This document shows positions 35,369 through 48,266 of a stretch of 64,000 nt of DNA, piece after piece. The notes below the pieces were generated by a model that worked only from the letters and a program-made list of their open reading frames with translations, did no database searches and was not told the origin of the DNA. The DNA is from Ciborinia camelliae (lineage: Eukaryota; Ascomycota; Leotiomycetes; Helotiales; Sclerotiniaceae). Made by a program: the position numbers and the translations under genes. Position 1 is the first letter of the stretch, and every line of letters starts with the position of its first letter. The stretch covers positions 1,169,337 through 1,233,336 of the forward strand of contig JANPYM010000008.1 in the NCBI GenBank assembly GCA_025890175.1, written 5' to 3'.

Positions 35369-36082
35369 GATTGCTTTATTTGGGATTTAGTTGATGAGTA
35401 CGAGAATGAGTAGATGTATCGGTAAAGGTCAAGTTGATGTTGAGAGCTCTTGTTAGTTTGTATGTTCTTCAATATTTGTTGTCTTCTCTTTGCGAACACA
35501 CAAATAGTTTCAAAATATACTACACTCGTAAGAGAATGTCGGGGTTCTGCCGCTAGTGGTTGATGGGGGAAACTGTTAAAAAGGTTAGTTGCTTCGTGTT
35601 CTGTGAATTCGAGAAGCTGGTGTATGGCGCTAGTCCCTTTAAAGAACACAAAGGCTGGGAATGGCTTTAATGAGGCTGAGCCCTATAAGGGTATTATTTA
35701 GGACAATCCATGGATGTGACTCTTTGAAGATGCCTAAAAAAAGATTATGAAGACATGGCAAATTCATACGTGGTCCTCTAGACATTATTATCATTTCCAC
35801 CTCATCTCATCGAACCTAGGTAACATTGAGGCTCATGCAATATCGTGGGGGGCCTACGATATTATCTCTCCACATATATCTGATCGGCAAATGCATAATC
35901 AATAGAGCTAGAGGGGAAAGATGAGGATCATCGATTTATGCCTTTTTTATGTCGTTTTATCGATATCTTCGCTACATCCCTTTCTTCGCAATAGAAAGCC
36001 GGTATAAAGTTTTGCAAAATGGACCAATGTCTCCTCTTGTCGACCACCGACTTCTATTTACCCAACGTTCCTTGCTACAAAC
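35369..36082. other. intergenic region between TVP18 and NTF2
   Basis: Contains the TVP18 promoter and the NTF2 3' UTR. No protein-like frame or RNA gene is seen. Confidence 0.55.
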
Positions 36083-36901
36083 TTATCCGAAAACCAACTT
36101 GAAAACATCGTTGAAAATGAAATAGCTTCCAGCTCCATCTGGCATAAGCTGGAAAGCCTGGCTGTAGTTCATGGGTCTTTGCTCCTCGTCGACCTAACAA
36201 GTTCTTCCGTCAGTCCCTGAAAAAAACCACAATAATAACTCATAACTGCGAGAAGCCTATGAAAGTCCCGACTTACCAACAAAGCTCCTGTGATCAGAAT
36301 CAAAATCCCACCGTGCTCTCCGGATGGTTGCGCATCGAGTGTTGAGACCTGGTGCTTTACCTTCTCAAAAGGAAGAGACTGTGCCAACATATTTTAGTAT
36401 TTAACTATAATGATGGGATGGATGTAGAACTTACTCCGAGTTTCTCTACGATGGCGCTAGCTCCGAGGACAGAAGCGGACTCAAAAGTTAACATGGAGTT
36501 CTCACGCTTAGAAGTTATCAGTAAGACGTCTTTTAAAGGTAGTGAAGATACTGACGTAAAGAGGAGCCAACTGCTTTCTGTCCGCATCGAACTGGTTGTA
36601 GTAGAATGCGGTGAATTGCTCTAATAGCGGATGGGCTGATCAGCATAATGCTAGAAGTTGTGAAGAGTCATGACATCGTCGCAGAGAACACCTGGGAAGT
36701 TTCGAGGGTGTTTGCCAGTTCCTATCTGGGATGGAATATGCTATGACTTACTTGCGACATCTTGGAAGTCTACAGAAAAGGAGTCAGCCTCGAATCATAG
36801 TTAGGTAGATAAATTGACCGATGACAAGCACAAATGGAAGCATATAGAGGAACTATATCTGTAAGACATTCGAAATATAAATCAATATACTTACCAGCCA
36901 T
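36083..36901 (-). CDS. NTF2: nuclear transport factor 2
   Basis: Six exons (36901-36895, 36769-36752, 36620-36556, 36506-36435, 36378-36277, 36193-36083) encode 124 residues, the family's standard length. The first exon is 7 nt (M-A-G/D split) and the second 18 nt. The assembled protein reads MADFQDVAKQFTAFYYNQF, then QLAPLYRENSMLTFESA, GASAIVEKLGSLPFEKVKHQ, LDAQPSGEHGGILILITGALL and finally MNYSQAFQLMPDGAGSYFIF. NTF2 is a homodimer that imports Ran-GDP through nuclear pores. Every splice site is GT..AG and every phase agrees. Confidence 0.96.
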
Positions 36902-38914
36902 CTTGCTCTAAGTTTCTGCGACTTTTCTTGGAGATAACTTATAAGAAAGGATATTTTGTGATGTTGGTTTGCCTGTTTTTGGAGTTTTGGAGGGGAAATT
37001 ATAGGGCCGGCCTAAGAGGGGTTTCTACAGTGATTTTGATATCAGACACTTCAGTGGAGCACCCACCAAATCATTGGGCTGGAATACGCTTTACTTTATT
37101 TAGCCTAGCGTCATCGCCAAATAGAGATAGCTCGAAAATTTGTTCTCCCGATTCCTTTAAATCCATTTCAACAATGCTTCCCATCATTTTCATGATCTGT
37201 TTGAATTCAACATGAACATTCTTTTACAACTCAAACCAAACGCATAATGTGTTATTCTTGTTAACGTTGTTTGAGTATTCTCTTACGACTATCATGGCTT
37301 TGGCTTCGATATCGCGTTTCTCTTAGAAGAAGAGATCCAAAGAGAACTCTTCTCTTCCTTTACTGATAATTTCCTCCGCCATCAAAACTTGAAACTCACT
37401 GGTATGTTGATTCTTTCCTTGCTTTTACAGCATACATACATCCGCAGATCTCATAGCATTTTTTGTATGATGACAAAACCTTCCATTAAGAACGGCCTTC
37501 TGAATAACCATGTCGATTCAATCAATATATCAAGCTCAACAGTCTGACTCTATCTCTATCAAATGCTTTTTTATCTCTATTGTTGCAGTAACCTTCACAA
37601 GGATTTAGCTAACAATCCCCCCAAAGTCGTTTAGGAATTACAATGCAATATATTATACCTACCAATACAATATAATACCAGTGCAACCTTGATTGCCACA
37701 CAAAGCAGCACATCTAATTCAGGATAATATGGTTGATTGACCGAGGTGGTTGTCGGGGGAATAATAATGGATAGTTTATTTGGGGTACTGAATCGATAGG
37801 ATATGAAGGCATTCTGGATTCTAGATTCTTCGAACACTTTTCATCCTGTTGTACATAGCAAATCTTTAACTCAATTTTTATCTACGGGATGCTTCCACGG
37901 AAATGAAATGATATGTTCACGAGTTTAAATGGAATGAGTGAATCACTATGACCACCAACCGCGCTTCTTGAAAAAAAAAAGTGCTTTCCCGCTTGAGGAC
38001 TCCCGTCTTTTTTTACATTTTCCTTAGGTACCTACTTGCGAAATGATTGAGCGGTGTGATTTGTTCTTTCATCTTCCAACACATCAATACGTTCGTGACG
38101 ACGACGAGGACGACTTGTGACTCTTTTATTTTGCATGATTACTTGTTGTTGTTAGTAGTAGTAGTAGTTTTATTTACTCACGCCCCTCTTCCTTTTTTTC
38201 ATCCCCACCCCCAATAAGTAGGTACGTACCAGTTGACCAGACTCTTGAGTTGCTGGGCGATTCTAGATTCTGTCCTGGCAGAGTAGCAGAGTTGGCAGGT
38301 TAGCAGGTTGGCAGAGTGGCAGTTGTTCGTCAGCCTAGCGAAACTTATCAATCTTCCGGTATTATTAAGGAAAAGGAATTCATTGTTTTTCTGAACGGTT
38401 GGAACTTCGAATCTCTTTTGCGTGGTACCATAAAAAAAGTTCAACGACAGACAATTTGCAACTCAAGAACCTTCTTTTCTAGTTCATACCTACCCACCTA
38501 GGTAGCCCTTTCGAAGAGTCGGAATCAAGACAATTCCGTTCCTCTTTTTGCTTTGCATTACCTACCTTACCTTCTTTACCTCACCTCACCTCACCTCGCC
38601 TCACCACAGATGCACCTCACCTCACCTTACCTTCCCTTAACCGTATCTACCATTCCATTCCATTCAACTCATTCAAATACAGTATTCACGCGCAAGGCTT
38701 CAAACAACCAGGCACGCTAACAGCGATCAAACAACATTTCCGTACTCCGTACTCCGTCCGTACTTCGTCCGTACTTCAGCCTCTTTTAGCAATCGGAGCT
38801 TTCAAAGCTCGGTCTCTTCAACTTTAACAATTCCCCACGTATCAACACAATTTCCAATATTCTACATATCAGCCTGTGCAGCTTTGCCTGCTACGGTATA
38901 TCAGTGAGGTAAAT
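36902..38914. promoter_or_regulatory. divergent upstream region of NTF2 and the DUF7918 gene
   Basis: About 2 kb separate the two divergent start codons. The stretch includes a TAG trinucleotide run near 38153-38168, a CCTCA-rich array near 38578-38635 and ACTCCGTCCGTACTTCGTCC repeats near 38745-38775. Such pyrimidine-rich and simple repeats are common in fungal promoters. No gene is supported. Confidence 0.5.
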
Positions 38915-40787
38915 ATGCCTTGCTTTAAAGGTATTGCTGTCAGTATCCATGCTGAAGGATCGCCAATTCCTGAATATGGCATAAATCGTCAGTCAAGATT
39001 CAGTCGTATTAACACATTCATACCCGTCCCTCAACCCAAAATCCCCCGCGATTCGACTACCAACAAGCCCGAACCCGCCAAATTTGCCATCTCCATTACC
39101 CTGTTAACTCCAGGTCTTCCGATTCCTTACAGCACTCCGAAAGCAACTTCCTTGAACCCTTATCCTCAGCCTCAAACTGTCGCCGGTGTGCCTGGCCTTG
39201 GAGACAAGATAAATTTCAATGGTCAAGTCGGCCCCTACATACCAATCACCAAGTCGGAAAATGAAACAATTGCTGCATATATCTACTTTGATGGAAGAGC
39301 AAAGGAAGAGGTGGCGACACTTTTACGACCAAGCGAAGAGACATGGGTAAATTCTCGATGGGTGCAGGTGCCAGATTCTGAAGGGGGTGGACTGGCTGAG
39401 CGAGAATTCTTGTTCCGTGAGGTTGGATTAGAGCGATGGTTGAATGGGCTTGATCTTGATGGGCAAGATGCAGCTGCAAGAATCGAAAAGCGTCGCCAAA
39501 AGTTCGAGAAGCGCCGTAGGCGCAGAAAGGAGGAGGATGACAGTGATAATGATCTCGAAGATATGATGACAGCAAGACAGCTAGAAAGACACAGAGCAAC
39601 TGCAAGAACTGCACGAGAGGTACTACGATATGGGGCAGATGAGCAATCACCAGTTGAGAAAGTGTTAGACGACGAAAGTTTCAGCTCTGACTCGGACGAC
39701 GATGACGCCCTACCAGAAGCTGCAGGACAAATAAAGGTTGCCATGTTTCGAGTACTTGCATCTGGTGAAATCAAACGCGGCGAATATTCTCCACAATTTG
39801 ATGCTCACGATGATGATGAGGATGGAGAGAAGGGCAATGGAGAAGGGGGAGATGGAGGAGATGTTGATCACACCACAAGTTTTGCTAAGCCAAAGACTTT
39901 GGATCCAAAATCTATTAGCACACAAACTGTCACTGGCATAGATGGCCCTGACAAGCCTTTTGCGGTCTTTACATTCTTTTATCGAGGTCAACGTGAGTTT
40001 TGTTTCCGCTTTTTATCACAATCCCACTTTCTAACATATTACTACAGGCCAACTGCAAAAAATGGGCATTCTACCAAATTCAAAGCAGGAAAAGATAACT
40101 GGAAGTGCTACGAAACGACGATCAAGACAGTTAGATTTTGGGAATTTGGCACCATTGAAATCTACCGGAACTGTTGGATTTTCTGCCTTTAGAGATAGCG
40201 ACACCTCCGCAAAGCGAAACAAGTCTAGAAAGAAGAGCAATGGCAGTGTTGGTATGATGGAAGACAGTGATGATGATGACGACGACGATATCAGGGGAGT
40301 AAAGATGGAAGAAGTGGATGACAAGGATGAGTCACAGCAGACATTAAGTACGGAAGATGCAAAGTTTCAAGGAGAATTAGCAGATGGAGTCGGACGAATC
40401 AAGGTATGGGCATCTTAGTGTGTTTGTGGTTGAGTATGCTAACATCAGGTTTAGTTAAAACGCCAACATTCTGCTGGAAATTTGAATACCAACTCGGGCA
40501 GATCCCCCAACTCAGCCAGCAATACATCTGGCAATGCTACTCCTGCTACCGACGGAGAGAACAACCATCTAATGTTACCAAACAATGTATTCGGCAAGAG
40601 TTTTCCAGACGACAAGTTCATGGGCAGTCCTATGAAGAAACACAGAGCCAGCCTACTTGGTGATGACTCCCTAGAAAAACGGCTTGCAGGGTTCTCAAGT
40701 GGACTTGACGTTGTCGCAGCAGCTGAAGCAGCACAAACCCCCCTTCCCGAACCGGCAATGAGGGATGTTGACGAGGAAGAATTATGA
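38915..40787 (+). CDS. DUF7918-type fungal protein
   Basis: Three exons (38915-39992, 40048-40403, 40455-40787) encode 588 residues. I chose the ATG giving MPCFKGIAVSIHAEGSPIPE because the recognisable domain begins there. Residues 1-230 resemble the fungal DUF7918 domain, with IAAYIYFDGRAKEEVATLL and EFLFREVGLERWLNGL. The rest is charged and probably disordered: a basic block (EKRRQKFEKRRRRRKEE), acidic runs (SDSDDDDALPE and DDDDDDDIRG) and a C-terminal MKKHRASLLGDDSLEKRLAGF. After the first intron, FFYRGQRQLQKMGIL continues the fold. No function is known. The basic and acidic runs suggest a nuclear location, which is an inference. Confidence 0.78.
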
Positions 40788-41932
40788 TGGCTAGGGGCGA
40801 TATAGGAAGGAAGGGACATAAAGGATTTTGATACAGACATCACGGCATGATGATCTCCATGCTTAGGAGTGTCTCATATACTTATCAATCTATCTGATGG
40901 ATTGGAAAGCGAATACAGACATGGCATGACACGCAGTGAGTGATATTTGGGTTGTGAAAAGGAAGGCAGGCTTATCATATCATATCATATCAACAGTGCG
41001 ATTTGATATTTGTTTGCCTGAACCTTCACATGGGATACATTGTTTCTATGGATTGATTGGTTGTTTGCATACAGCACAGCGCATCTTGTAAAGATCTCTC
41101 TTCATACCCGGTGTGCCTGCGCTATAACTATGGTTGACAGCCAAAGCTGGGGTCATTTGGTGATACATTGGTAAGAACTGGTTCACAGACTGCTTCACTG
41201 CGGACCTCTGAGAGGTCAGGTTGGTCACTTCTTCTCAGATGGGGATAGTAGGTGTCCCAGGTGCATTCAAACAGACAGAAAACAGATAGGAAGAAATAAT
41301 ATCAATAAAAATCAATCAAATCGTTGGTTAGGTTGTGAATTGAGTGTGAATATGAATGTGAATATGAGTGCATATATGAGTGTATATGTGAGTGTGAATA
41401 TGGGGTTGAGATGAAGATGTTAATGAAAAAGAATAGGGAGTGTGATGAGATGTGATGGCCAATGCAACCGCTCCCTACATGGATGGATGGCGAGTGCCGT
41501 ATATCATTTACCGGTGTATGCAGAGTTGCTTCTGGGGATTTTTGTCGCTATACATTCACAGATGGTCTTCTAGTCTTCTGGGCTCGCAAAGATGCGTTAT
41601 TTCAAGTTGATATTTGCATTCGAGTTATATTTGGCTTGGGTTACAGAATGTTCATATCACTTTAGGAGTTATCCCGAGCGATCAACGTGATTCCGACCGG
41701 AATATTTATCACACCCTTAGAGGGAGCTATTAGAAGACCTACAGAAGAAACAATGGGATTAAGGCGTAGAGTCTCATGCTATTGATGCAAATCGCAAATC
41801 CCGAAGACATCCATGGTGGGATGTTCGGGAGAACACATCAGAATTTTGCCATTGACAGAGATACCTGGATGGGCAAGAAGCTATTTGACATTACTGCTGA
41901 ATACGGGCCAGCGGCACACGACAATCCAGTTC
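40788..41932. other. intergenic region with TG/TA-rich minisatellite
   Basis: Both neighbours end here. GTGAATATGA/GTGTATATGA-like units repeat at about 41340-41400. A 60-codon minus-strand frame (41046-41228) reads somewhat like protein but is too short to support. Confidence 0.55.
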
Positions 41933-43195
41933 TTAGCTTCTAAGCGAGCTCGGGGCCATAGATCCATGCGTGCTTTCGTCTCTCTGAATTACATCTGTAC
42001 GAACCAGTATCTCTTTGCTGTCGATGCCTATCATGTTATTGCTTAGGCGATGAAACCCCTGAGCATGAATTCTGACCTGATGAGAAGGCTGGATTGATTG
42101 TAACTCTAGGTTAAAAGTGTTGTTTTTTCCAGTCTTACCATCACTAGATCTGGGTGAATTGAAGACTCCAGGTGCAGCTTCTCCACGTCGACTTCCTTTC
42201 ATCGTTTGTACAATTCCTGATTTTCCAACCTTTTCTAGGAGTGGGCGTAGCGTCATCAGACAGGCAGAGATCAAATAACAGGCAGGTTCTAGTTGAGTCC
42301 ATATCGCCAACTTCGGTGTGTCAATTCCATCTGTTAATGATTTGGCCTCGAAAAGCATCGAAACACGTATAATCGAGATAACGAGGCCACTTAGAAACGG
42401 TCAGCTAGACCTTGGGGAACTTCGGAGTTTGAACTCACAGGCTTCCCGTTAGGAAGGTAAGAGTTAATCCCAATTTCAAACGAGTACTGGTGTGCAAATT
42501 CCATATGATAGGCATTGGTAGTATAAGCATGGCCACATCAGTGACGATGTTTACCAGTGGACCCCATCTGTACAAGTTCTCCTTGTTCATACATTTGGCG
42601 CCCGTTATCGTAGGGTCAAAGTTGGCCGCAAATGGTCTGCAGGCTGCAAGTGTTACTGTAATCATGACTATCGTATAAATGACCAAGGTTGTGATGAGAA
42701 TATAAACACATAGTCGAAACTTGCTTGTGATGAAGACACGTTTGTACAGAATCAGAATTGCGTATTTCGGGGCAGTGGCGCAGAGTAGATATACCATTGA
42801 CCCAGCGAAAATCTCCTTGTCCGATCTTTTTACCTTCCAAGGAGCTGTATGTTCGAGATATGACCTATGGTAACCCAGTCCAGCAGTTCTCAATGCATCT
42901 TTAACGTATATCAGCCTTCTCTCATGTTATATGGCTGATGTGTTCGGAAATTATTCGTGGTCTTATGTTACTTACCAAGAATTATAGCCGCCAGCGTTAT
43001 TTGAAACACAAGAGCTGCAAATACTAAAATATCATCCAAAGCCCAAGGTGCTTTGATCAACCACCGAGCATAGCACCGAAGAAAGACGCAGATTAGGATG
43101 ATAACCAACAGAATGGAAGTGAAGATGGCAACCTTCAGCCCGCCATATGATGGATCGAGGATTTCTGGTGCTGAACTCGAGGACACAGATGCCAT
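41933..43195 (-). CDS. rhodopsin-like (SAT4/PTH11-type) integral membrane protein
   Basis: Three exons (43195-42976, 42898-42439, 42389-41933) encode 378 residues. The upstream in-frame codon is GTG, so the ATG giving MASVSSSSAP was taken. Hydrophobic helices appear in order, starting VAIFTSILLVIILICVFLRC, then DDILVFAALVFQITLAAIIL. The extracellular-type Cys motif ACRPFAANFDP...GAKC lies before LVNIVTDVAMLILPMPIIW, which is typical of the fungal rhodopsin domain (PF20684). After the last splice, GLVISIIRVSMLFEA and LEPACYLISACLMTLRPLLE follow, then a polar tail. Members are plentiful in plant-associated fungi. Some are surface-sensing receptors, but ligand and role here are unknown. Confidence 0.87.
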
Positions 43196-46100
43196 AATCA
43201 CTAGTCGTACAAACTAATACACGGCCTCCCGAGTCGTAACAAAATGAAGAAATCGACGTGTAGGATAGCGTAGCGTGAGGAAATCTCAGTGTTGAATGGA
43301 CTCTCGTAGATGGACAACTTGACATACTATAACGAAAAGTCTTGGTCCTTCGTCTCAAGCAAGTTTAAAACATGGCATTAATAAGAAAGTTTCTTCACCT
43401 GTGCCTCCTGTCGTGGAATGGCGCATTGCATTAACCCATGTCAAGGTAATTCTTTTTCCATGATGCCGCCCCCTAATGCTTATGCTCTCTCATCTTCTTC
43501 TCCTGAAACATCAGCTTACATATTGGACTGCAAAAGTAGAATATGATGTGATGTTACTTAAACTTTATTTGCTGGAAAAGCAGAGGTTGGTTTAAGCATT
43601 GGCCGACCGATTGAAATATTGCAGAAATCATAAAACATGGGGCAAATTAGCTTCAGCCGATAATCTATAGACTGCATTAAGTAGGTGGGTATATAAAGCA
43701 GTGACGGCTTACCTACTGAGTTGGAAATCTTTAATTTCTCAAACCTCAATCAATATCACACCAGTTCTCACACTACTTCACACAATTTCTCTCCCAGGCA
43801 TCCGAATTTCGATGTTAAGCTCGAGAAATTCTTTCTCCAGGGTGAGCTACTCTCCCGAAAGTATTTCTTTACGCAATTATCTCGATAATAAACGTTAATT
43901 ATGGATCTCATCAACTTCTTATCTCTATCAGCAACCTGCCTAATCTCACACATACTAAGAAACAATCTGCAACTCTACCTTTGGGTACAGCGTTTGAGGT
44001 ATCTCTTGAGTTTTAAAGTCTCCGCGAAGAATCCAAACTTGAGAAAGGTAGATACGAGCACTGGCACGAGGTTTGCGCTCAACTTTCATCTTGAATATTA
44101 ACCTGTTCAGCATCTGGCTCACTGACTTGGCGAGACTATTACCTAGCCCTGTATACCTGAATAGATTTGGATGTGTCGTTTGATGTAACCCCATCATCAA
44201 AGTGGCTTCTTTCAAATCTGGCACTTGTTACTGGAACAGGGTGTCCGGAGTATCTATCTGAGCTTTCAATCTATAGATACGATTCATTGTTCAAAAGTTA
44301 TTGAAGATTCCAAATGATATAAATGTTCTAATTAGATTTAACCATCTCTTTCAATATATTACCTCGCGGCATTGTTTTTGCGTGTAATATGGGAGTCACA
44401 TTCATTATTTTGAGATGAGAACCTGTTACACCAGTACAACGATTCCGGTGCCTAATAATCACCACTTGCCAATCGGCTTGATTCGATTCAGCCCAATCCG
44501 GCATGTCGGTAAGTAAGCTGTCAAATCTCGTCCCCAACTGAACTCTGGTGCTCGGAGATTCACAGAGTAACAAGGAAAAATGAATGCAAAATATAAGAGG
44601 TTGGTGCTGAACGAGTTGCTGCAGTGCTATTGTCACATGGCTTCCATGATATAAATCCTGATTCAGCTGCATAGAATATGCAGCTGTCATTGCCTATCAG
44701 TAATTGGTTGAGCGCCGAATCGTGTGGTTGACTAGATTATTCACCGAAATGCTTACTGAGACTCAATTACCATCTGCGATGTCATGTCGTGCAGTAGTTC
44801 ACCTGTGGTAAGACGGCGGAGAAAGTTATTACTGGATGCACTAAATTCGCCAAGATCACTTGCATATGATTCGAAAACGGGTGCGGCTGCTGTTATGTAG
44901 GTATGCTTAGGCTCTTTAGGCTAGGAGACTGAAAACTCCCGCAGACATCAATTGATCTAAATCTTTAAATATCCTACTCTGCGACCCAAAAGACTCAGAA
45001 GTCTGGTTGTGCTGTTTATTTTGATCCGAATCAAATGAACGTGCCTGGAAATCACCAAGGTCTTCTGTGCCTTAGTCTTGCGCCGGACCGCTGCCTGCCC
45101 GAGTTATCTAGGCCTGATCCAATACGAGGAGTAATAAATCTAAGGGGAATTTGCCAAGAATGAAGGAGGCTCTGATTGCAGTGCTTTCCAAATTGTAAGA
45201 TAATAGATAAGTTGAATTCCAAAGGGCGTATATGGCAGTGATGCATGATTTGATTGCTCTCTACCTGGAACTTCAACGTCATTGACCTCGAGCGATTACT
45301 TATTCGTTCAGAATGGCATTAATAACTCCGAAATCGACGACTCTTCCTTTATTCGTATTGATCAAAATATTGTTAACATGCTTCAAGAGGAGATAGACCC
45401 TCAGAATCATATTCAGCGATGGATTGCCCTATAGTTTCAAGGGTCGCGAACGAGTATCATGCTTATCCTGCCTGGGGTTTTGCTGACCTTCTTAGTTTCA
45501 AGAACTTCTTTATCGCCAGTTTTCCTTTTGCCAGGCGAGGATAACATAGGGCTATGTCGACCAAATGACCTTCCGAGTTTATGATGTATGCAAAGACAAG
45601 CGTAAAATGAGGTTCCATGCCAAGATTTAGTGATCTCGTGTGAGTAGGGATCCGAGATGGGAAGGAATGTTGAAAGGGATTACAAGATATTTATTTTGTT
45701 CTTTATGTTGCGTCTAAGCATGGGATTCGACGTGGGAACTGATATCAGAACTGGAAGCGTTGTCTGTAACCACTCGTTCGAATGGGTCAACTTTCTATGG
45801 CTTATTATGGCAGTGATCTGAGGGGAAGAAATATCGTTTGATGAAAGTTGTTGTAGTCTGGGGCGACGAACCGGAATTCAAAGGACTGGAAGCCATGACT
45901 TGGCTAGGTTGTTGAATGTTATGACAATGTTATGGTTGTATGTGAAATAAGTAAGGACTCGCATTTATCTTTCTATATGGTTTATTTTCAGTTCAAAATG
46001 CGAGTTGAGGAGTAAATGGTGAACTGCCAAAGCTTTTGTAAGCAGCTCCTCTACGTCACGCCTCCGGCAGAATTCATCAATGGCATACAGTCATATATGA

Positions 46101-46228
46101 CATCACTATCAATCGATGGTACTGGAAAGGTATGTCAACATGATAATAGTGGATTAAAATTCTGAGACTATGCAAACCAAGGTCCATAAACATTATTCCA
46201 AGCCTTCCCATCATCTCCGAGCCCCGCC
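43196..46228. other. gene-poor region, about 3 kb
   Basis: Open frames are 60-120 codons, in no consistent frame, and without recognisable domains. A minus-strand segment near 45310-45430 reads NNILINTNKGRVVDFG, faintly kinase-like. The 12-mer TAGCGTAGCGTG at 43266-43277 is the reverse complement of one at 1511-1522. No gene is supported. Confidence 0.5.
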
Positions 46229-47135
46229 TCAAACCCCTTTCCCAAGCACATGCTTCAACAGCCCGTCAACCGGATCATAACCCCCAAAAGCGATCCCCAA
46301 AGTCTGCGCCGTAACCTCGAGTCCCTCCGGCAAAGCATCCTTATTAGCCGCCACCAGCTTCAATATCATAGCCACCAATGTCCCCAAATTCGTCTGATTC
46401 CCTCCCCGTCTCCATCCCTCCTCATACGGCAACCGTTCCTTCTCAAAGAAAACCCTAACCCACTCTACATCCGCGACTCCATTAATCGGATCCCCCAATA
46501 TACTTAAATACAATGCCGTCTCCCCATAACTCAGAACAAACTGTTGAGCTGAATATACAAATTTTGAGTCTTCCTTCTCTTCATATTTTACGCGCGCATA
46601 TTTGGCGGCTGCGGCAACTGGGATGGAGGTTTTTGATTGGGAAGAGTAGAAGGAGAGGACTTGGTCAAAAATTGTTTGATTAAAAGAATGATTGTCGTGG
46701 GTTAGAGAGGCAAAGTAGTCAGAGCGAGAAAGAGAAGCGTCGTGCTCGATAGGGAAATTATGTTCATTTAAATTATCGAGATCAAAAGATGTAGCGTGAA
46801 GATTGCCTGGAACTGAAAGTAGGCCGGCGCCGCCAATGGCAGTGGCAAAATCGGCACCCACGCTGAGAAGAGGGTTAGTTTCATGGCGTACAATGTGGAG
46901 TAAAGTTGGGTTAAGGAGCATACTTCATAGCAGTATCCAACGCGGCAATAAGAGCAGGAATCGTAATCCCCTTCCCATTATGCGGGAGAAACCCATGATT
47001 GGCGAGTGAGTTTATTCCAGGACATGGAGAACGAACGTCACCCGGTCCAGGTGGTGACCAAGTAGTGAAGCTGCCTTGAGCATATGTAAGATAGATTGGC
47101 AACGCTGCCGTCAATAGAAATAAATTACCAAACAT
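46229..47135 (-). CDS. secreted heme-thiolate haloperoxidase/peroxygenase (Peroxidase_2)
   Basis: Two exons (47135-46924, 46862-46229) encode 281 residues with a signal peptide (MFGNLFLLTAALPIYLTYAQ). The PCP motif in SPCPGINSLANHGFLP supplies the Cys that ligates heme in the chloroperoxidase family. NEHNFPIEHDASLSRSDY contains the EHD-containing motif of the active-site region. The intron joins ALDTAMN to VGADFATAIGGAGLLS in phase. Such secreted enzymes halogenate or oxygenate aromatic and aliphatic substrates with hydrogen peroxide. The exact substrate cannot be read from sequence. The gene sits alone between long intergenic stretches. Confidence 0.92.
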
Positions 47136-48266
47136 TATGAAAGGTCTAGACTAATAATGAAGAGAGAATTAAGATGAACATGGAAACAGAAACAGAGAAA
47201 TATGGAGTCATTAACATCATGATATGTTATATAGAAATCACCACTCACTCACCCATTCGAAGGTTTCCTTCCTCGTCTCAAAGAGACTCGGGCCAAAAGC
47301 TACAGTGAGGGTCTATGCGGAGATTATGCTTTCTTCCGAGTCCTACGATATACACAACTAGTTTCAAAAATTCCACAGTTTCCATTTTCAATTATTCAAA
47401 TCATTCAAACCACTATACGGAGTTTAGACTAAGAATTCCCCTCACCATCGTTTTGAATATCTACCTGGTGGGATAGATTTCTCTAACCACGAGAAGACGA
47501 ACATCAATAACTACTTGAATTTTTGACCTCGGCCGCCCTTGCGGGGCAGGGTAGTCTAAGATCTCTAGACTCAACCAATTATCAAGCTACAACCAACCAC
47601 CTGCAGATTTTTATGAAACCAGAACAGAAACAACCGAGTTTCAATAAGAATGAGAAGATCTTTGCTAACTAAAGGGGAAGTTTCTCCACGATGTAATGTA
47701 ATTTCAAGAAAGAGCTAGTAACGGCACCTTTTACCACATTATCATCACCATCACAATGATTATCAGAGAAAAATCAGTAGCAAATCTCATACGAAAAGGA
47801 GAACTATCACAAATGAACAAAATTGTTTCCAGAAAAGATAGTGAACTCCATTGTATGATACATAAAAGGTTTGCCGTCTTCCCACATAACAGCAAGTAAG
47901 CCAAACCATTCCCCACGCCATATGTCTGTTTTTCCCCACGCCACCAGATCTTTTTGCCCACCCCTAATTTTCTGTCATACAAGAGGTAGGCAAGGAAACA
48001 TTAATCATGTAAGATGCATTAAAATAGAAGTTTTTATCGTTCCCTGTTCCCACCATAAGTATAGCAGATCTTGCAAAAATCCCAATTCCTTTCACTCGCT
48101 ATGCAGTAGACAAACCGGAAAGATCTGTAACATGAACGCCAAATGTGACCTAAGAGGTTATGTAACAATGAGGAGACAGATCGTGGAAATCTCAATCTCT
48201 GGTACGACACATCTAAATGTTTGTGCCGGAACCCTAATATCCTGATCTGATTGATGGTGTGCAATC
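47136..48266. other. intergenic region
   Basis: Peroxidase upstream region and NOT1 3' UTR. A GC-rich CTCGGCCGCCCTTGCGGGG stretch occurs near 47528-47546. No gene is supported. Confidence 0.5.

Noticed and set aside
38578..38635. CCTCA-rich array considered as a CRISPR-like or functional repeat
   Set aside because: Simple imperfect pentamer run without spacers; a fungal promoter simple repeat.
41046..41228. 60-codon minus-strand frame ending KMRCAVCKQPINP
   Set aside because: Only one CxxC pair, no second zinc half-site, no flanking exons recognised.
45310..45430. Minus-strand text NNILINTNKGRVVDFG resembling a protein-kinase HRD-DFG region
   Set aside because: Too short, lacks the preceding catalytic loop residues, and no other kinase motifs occur around it.
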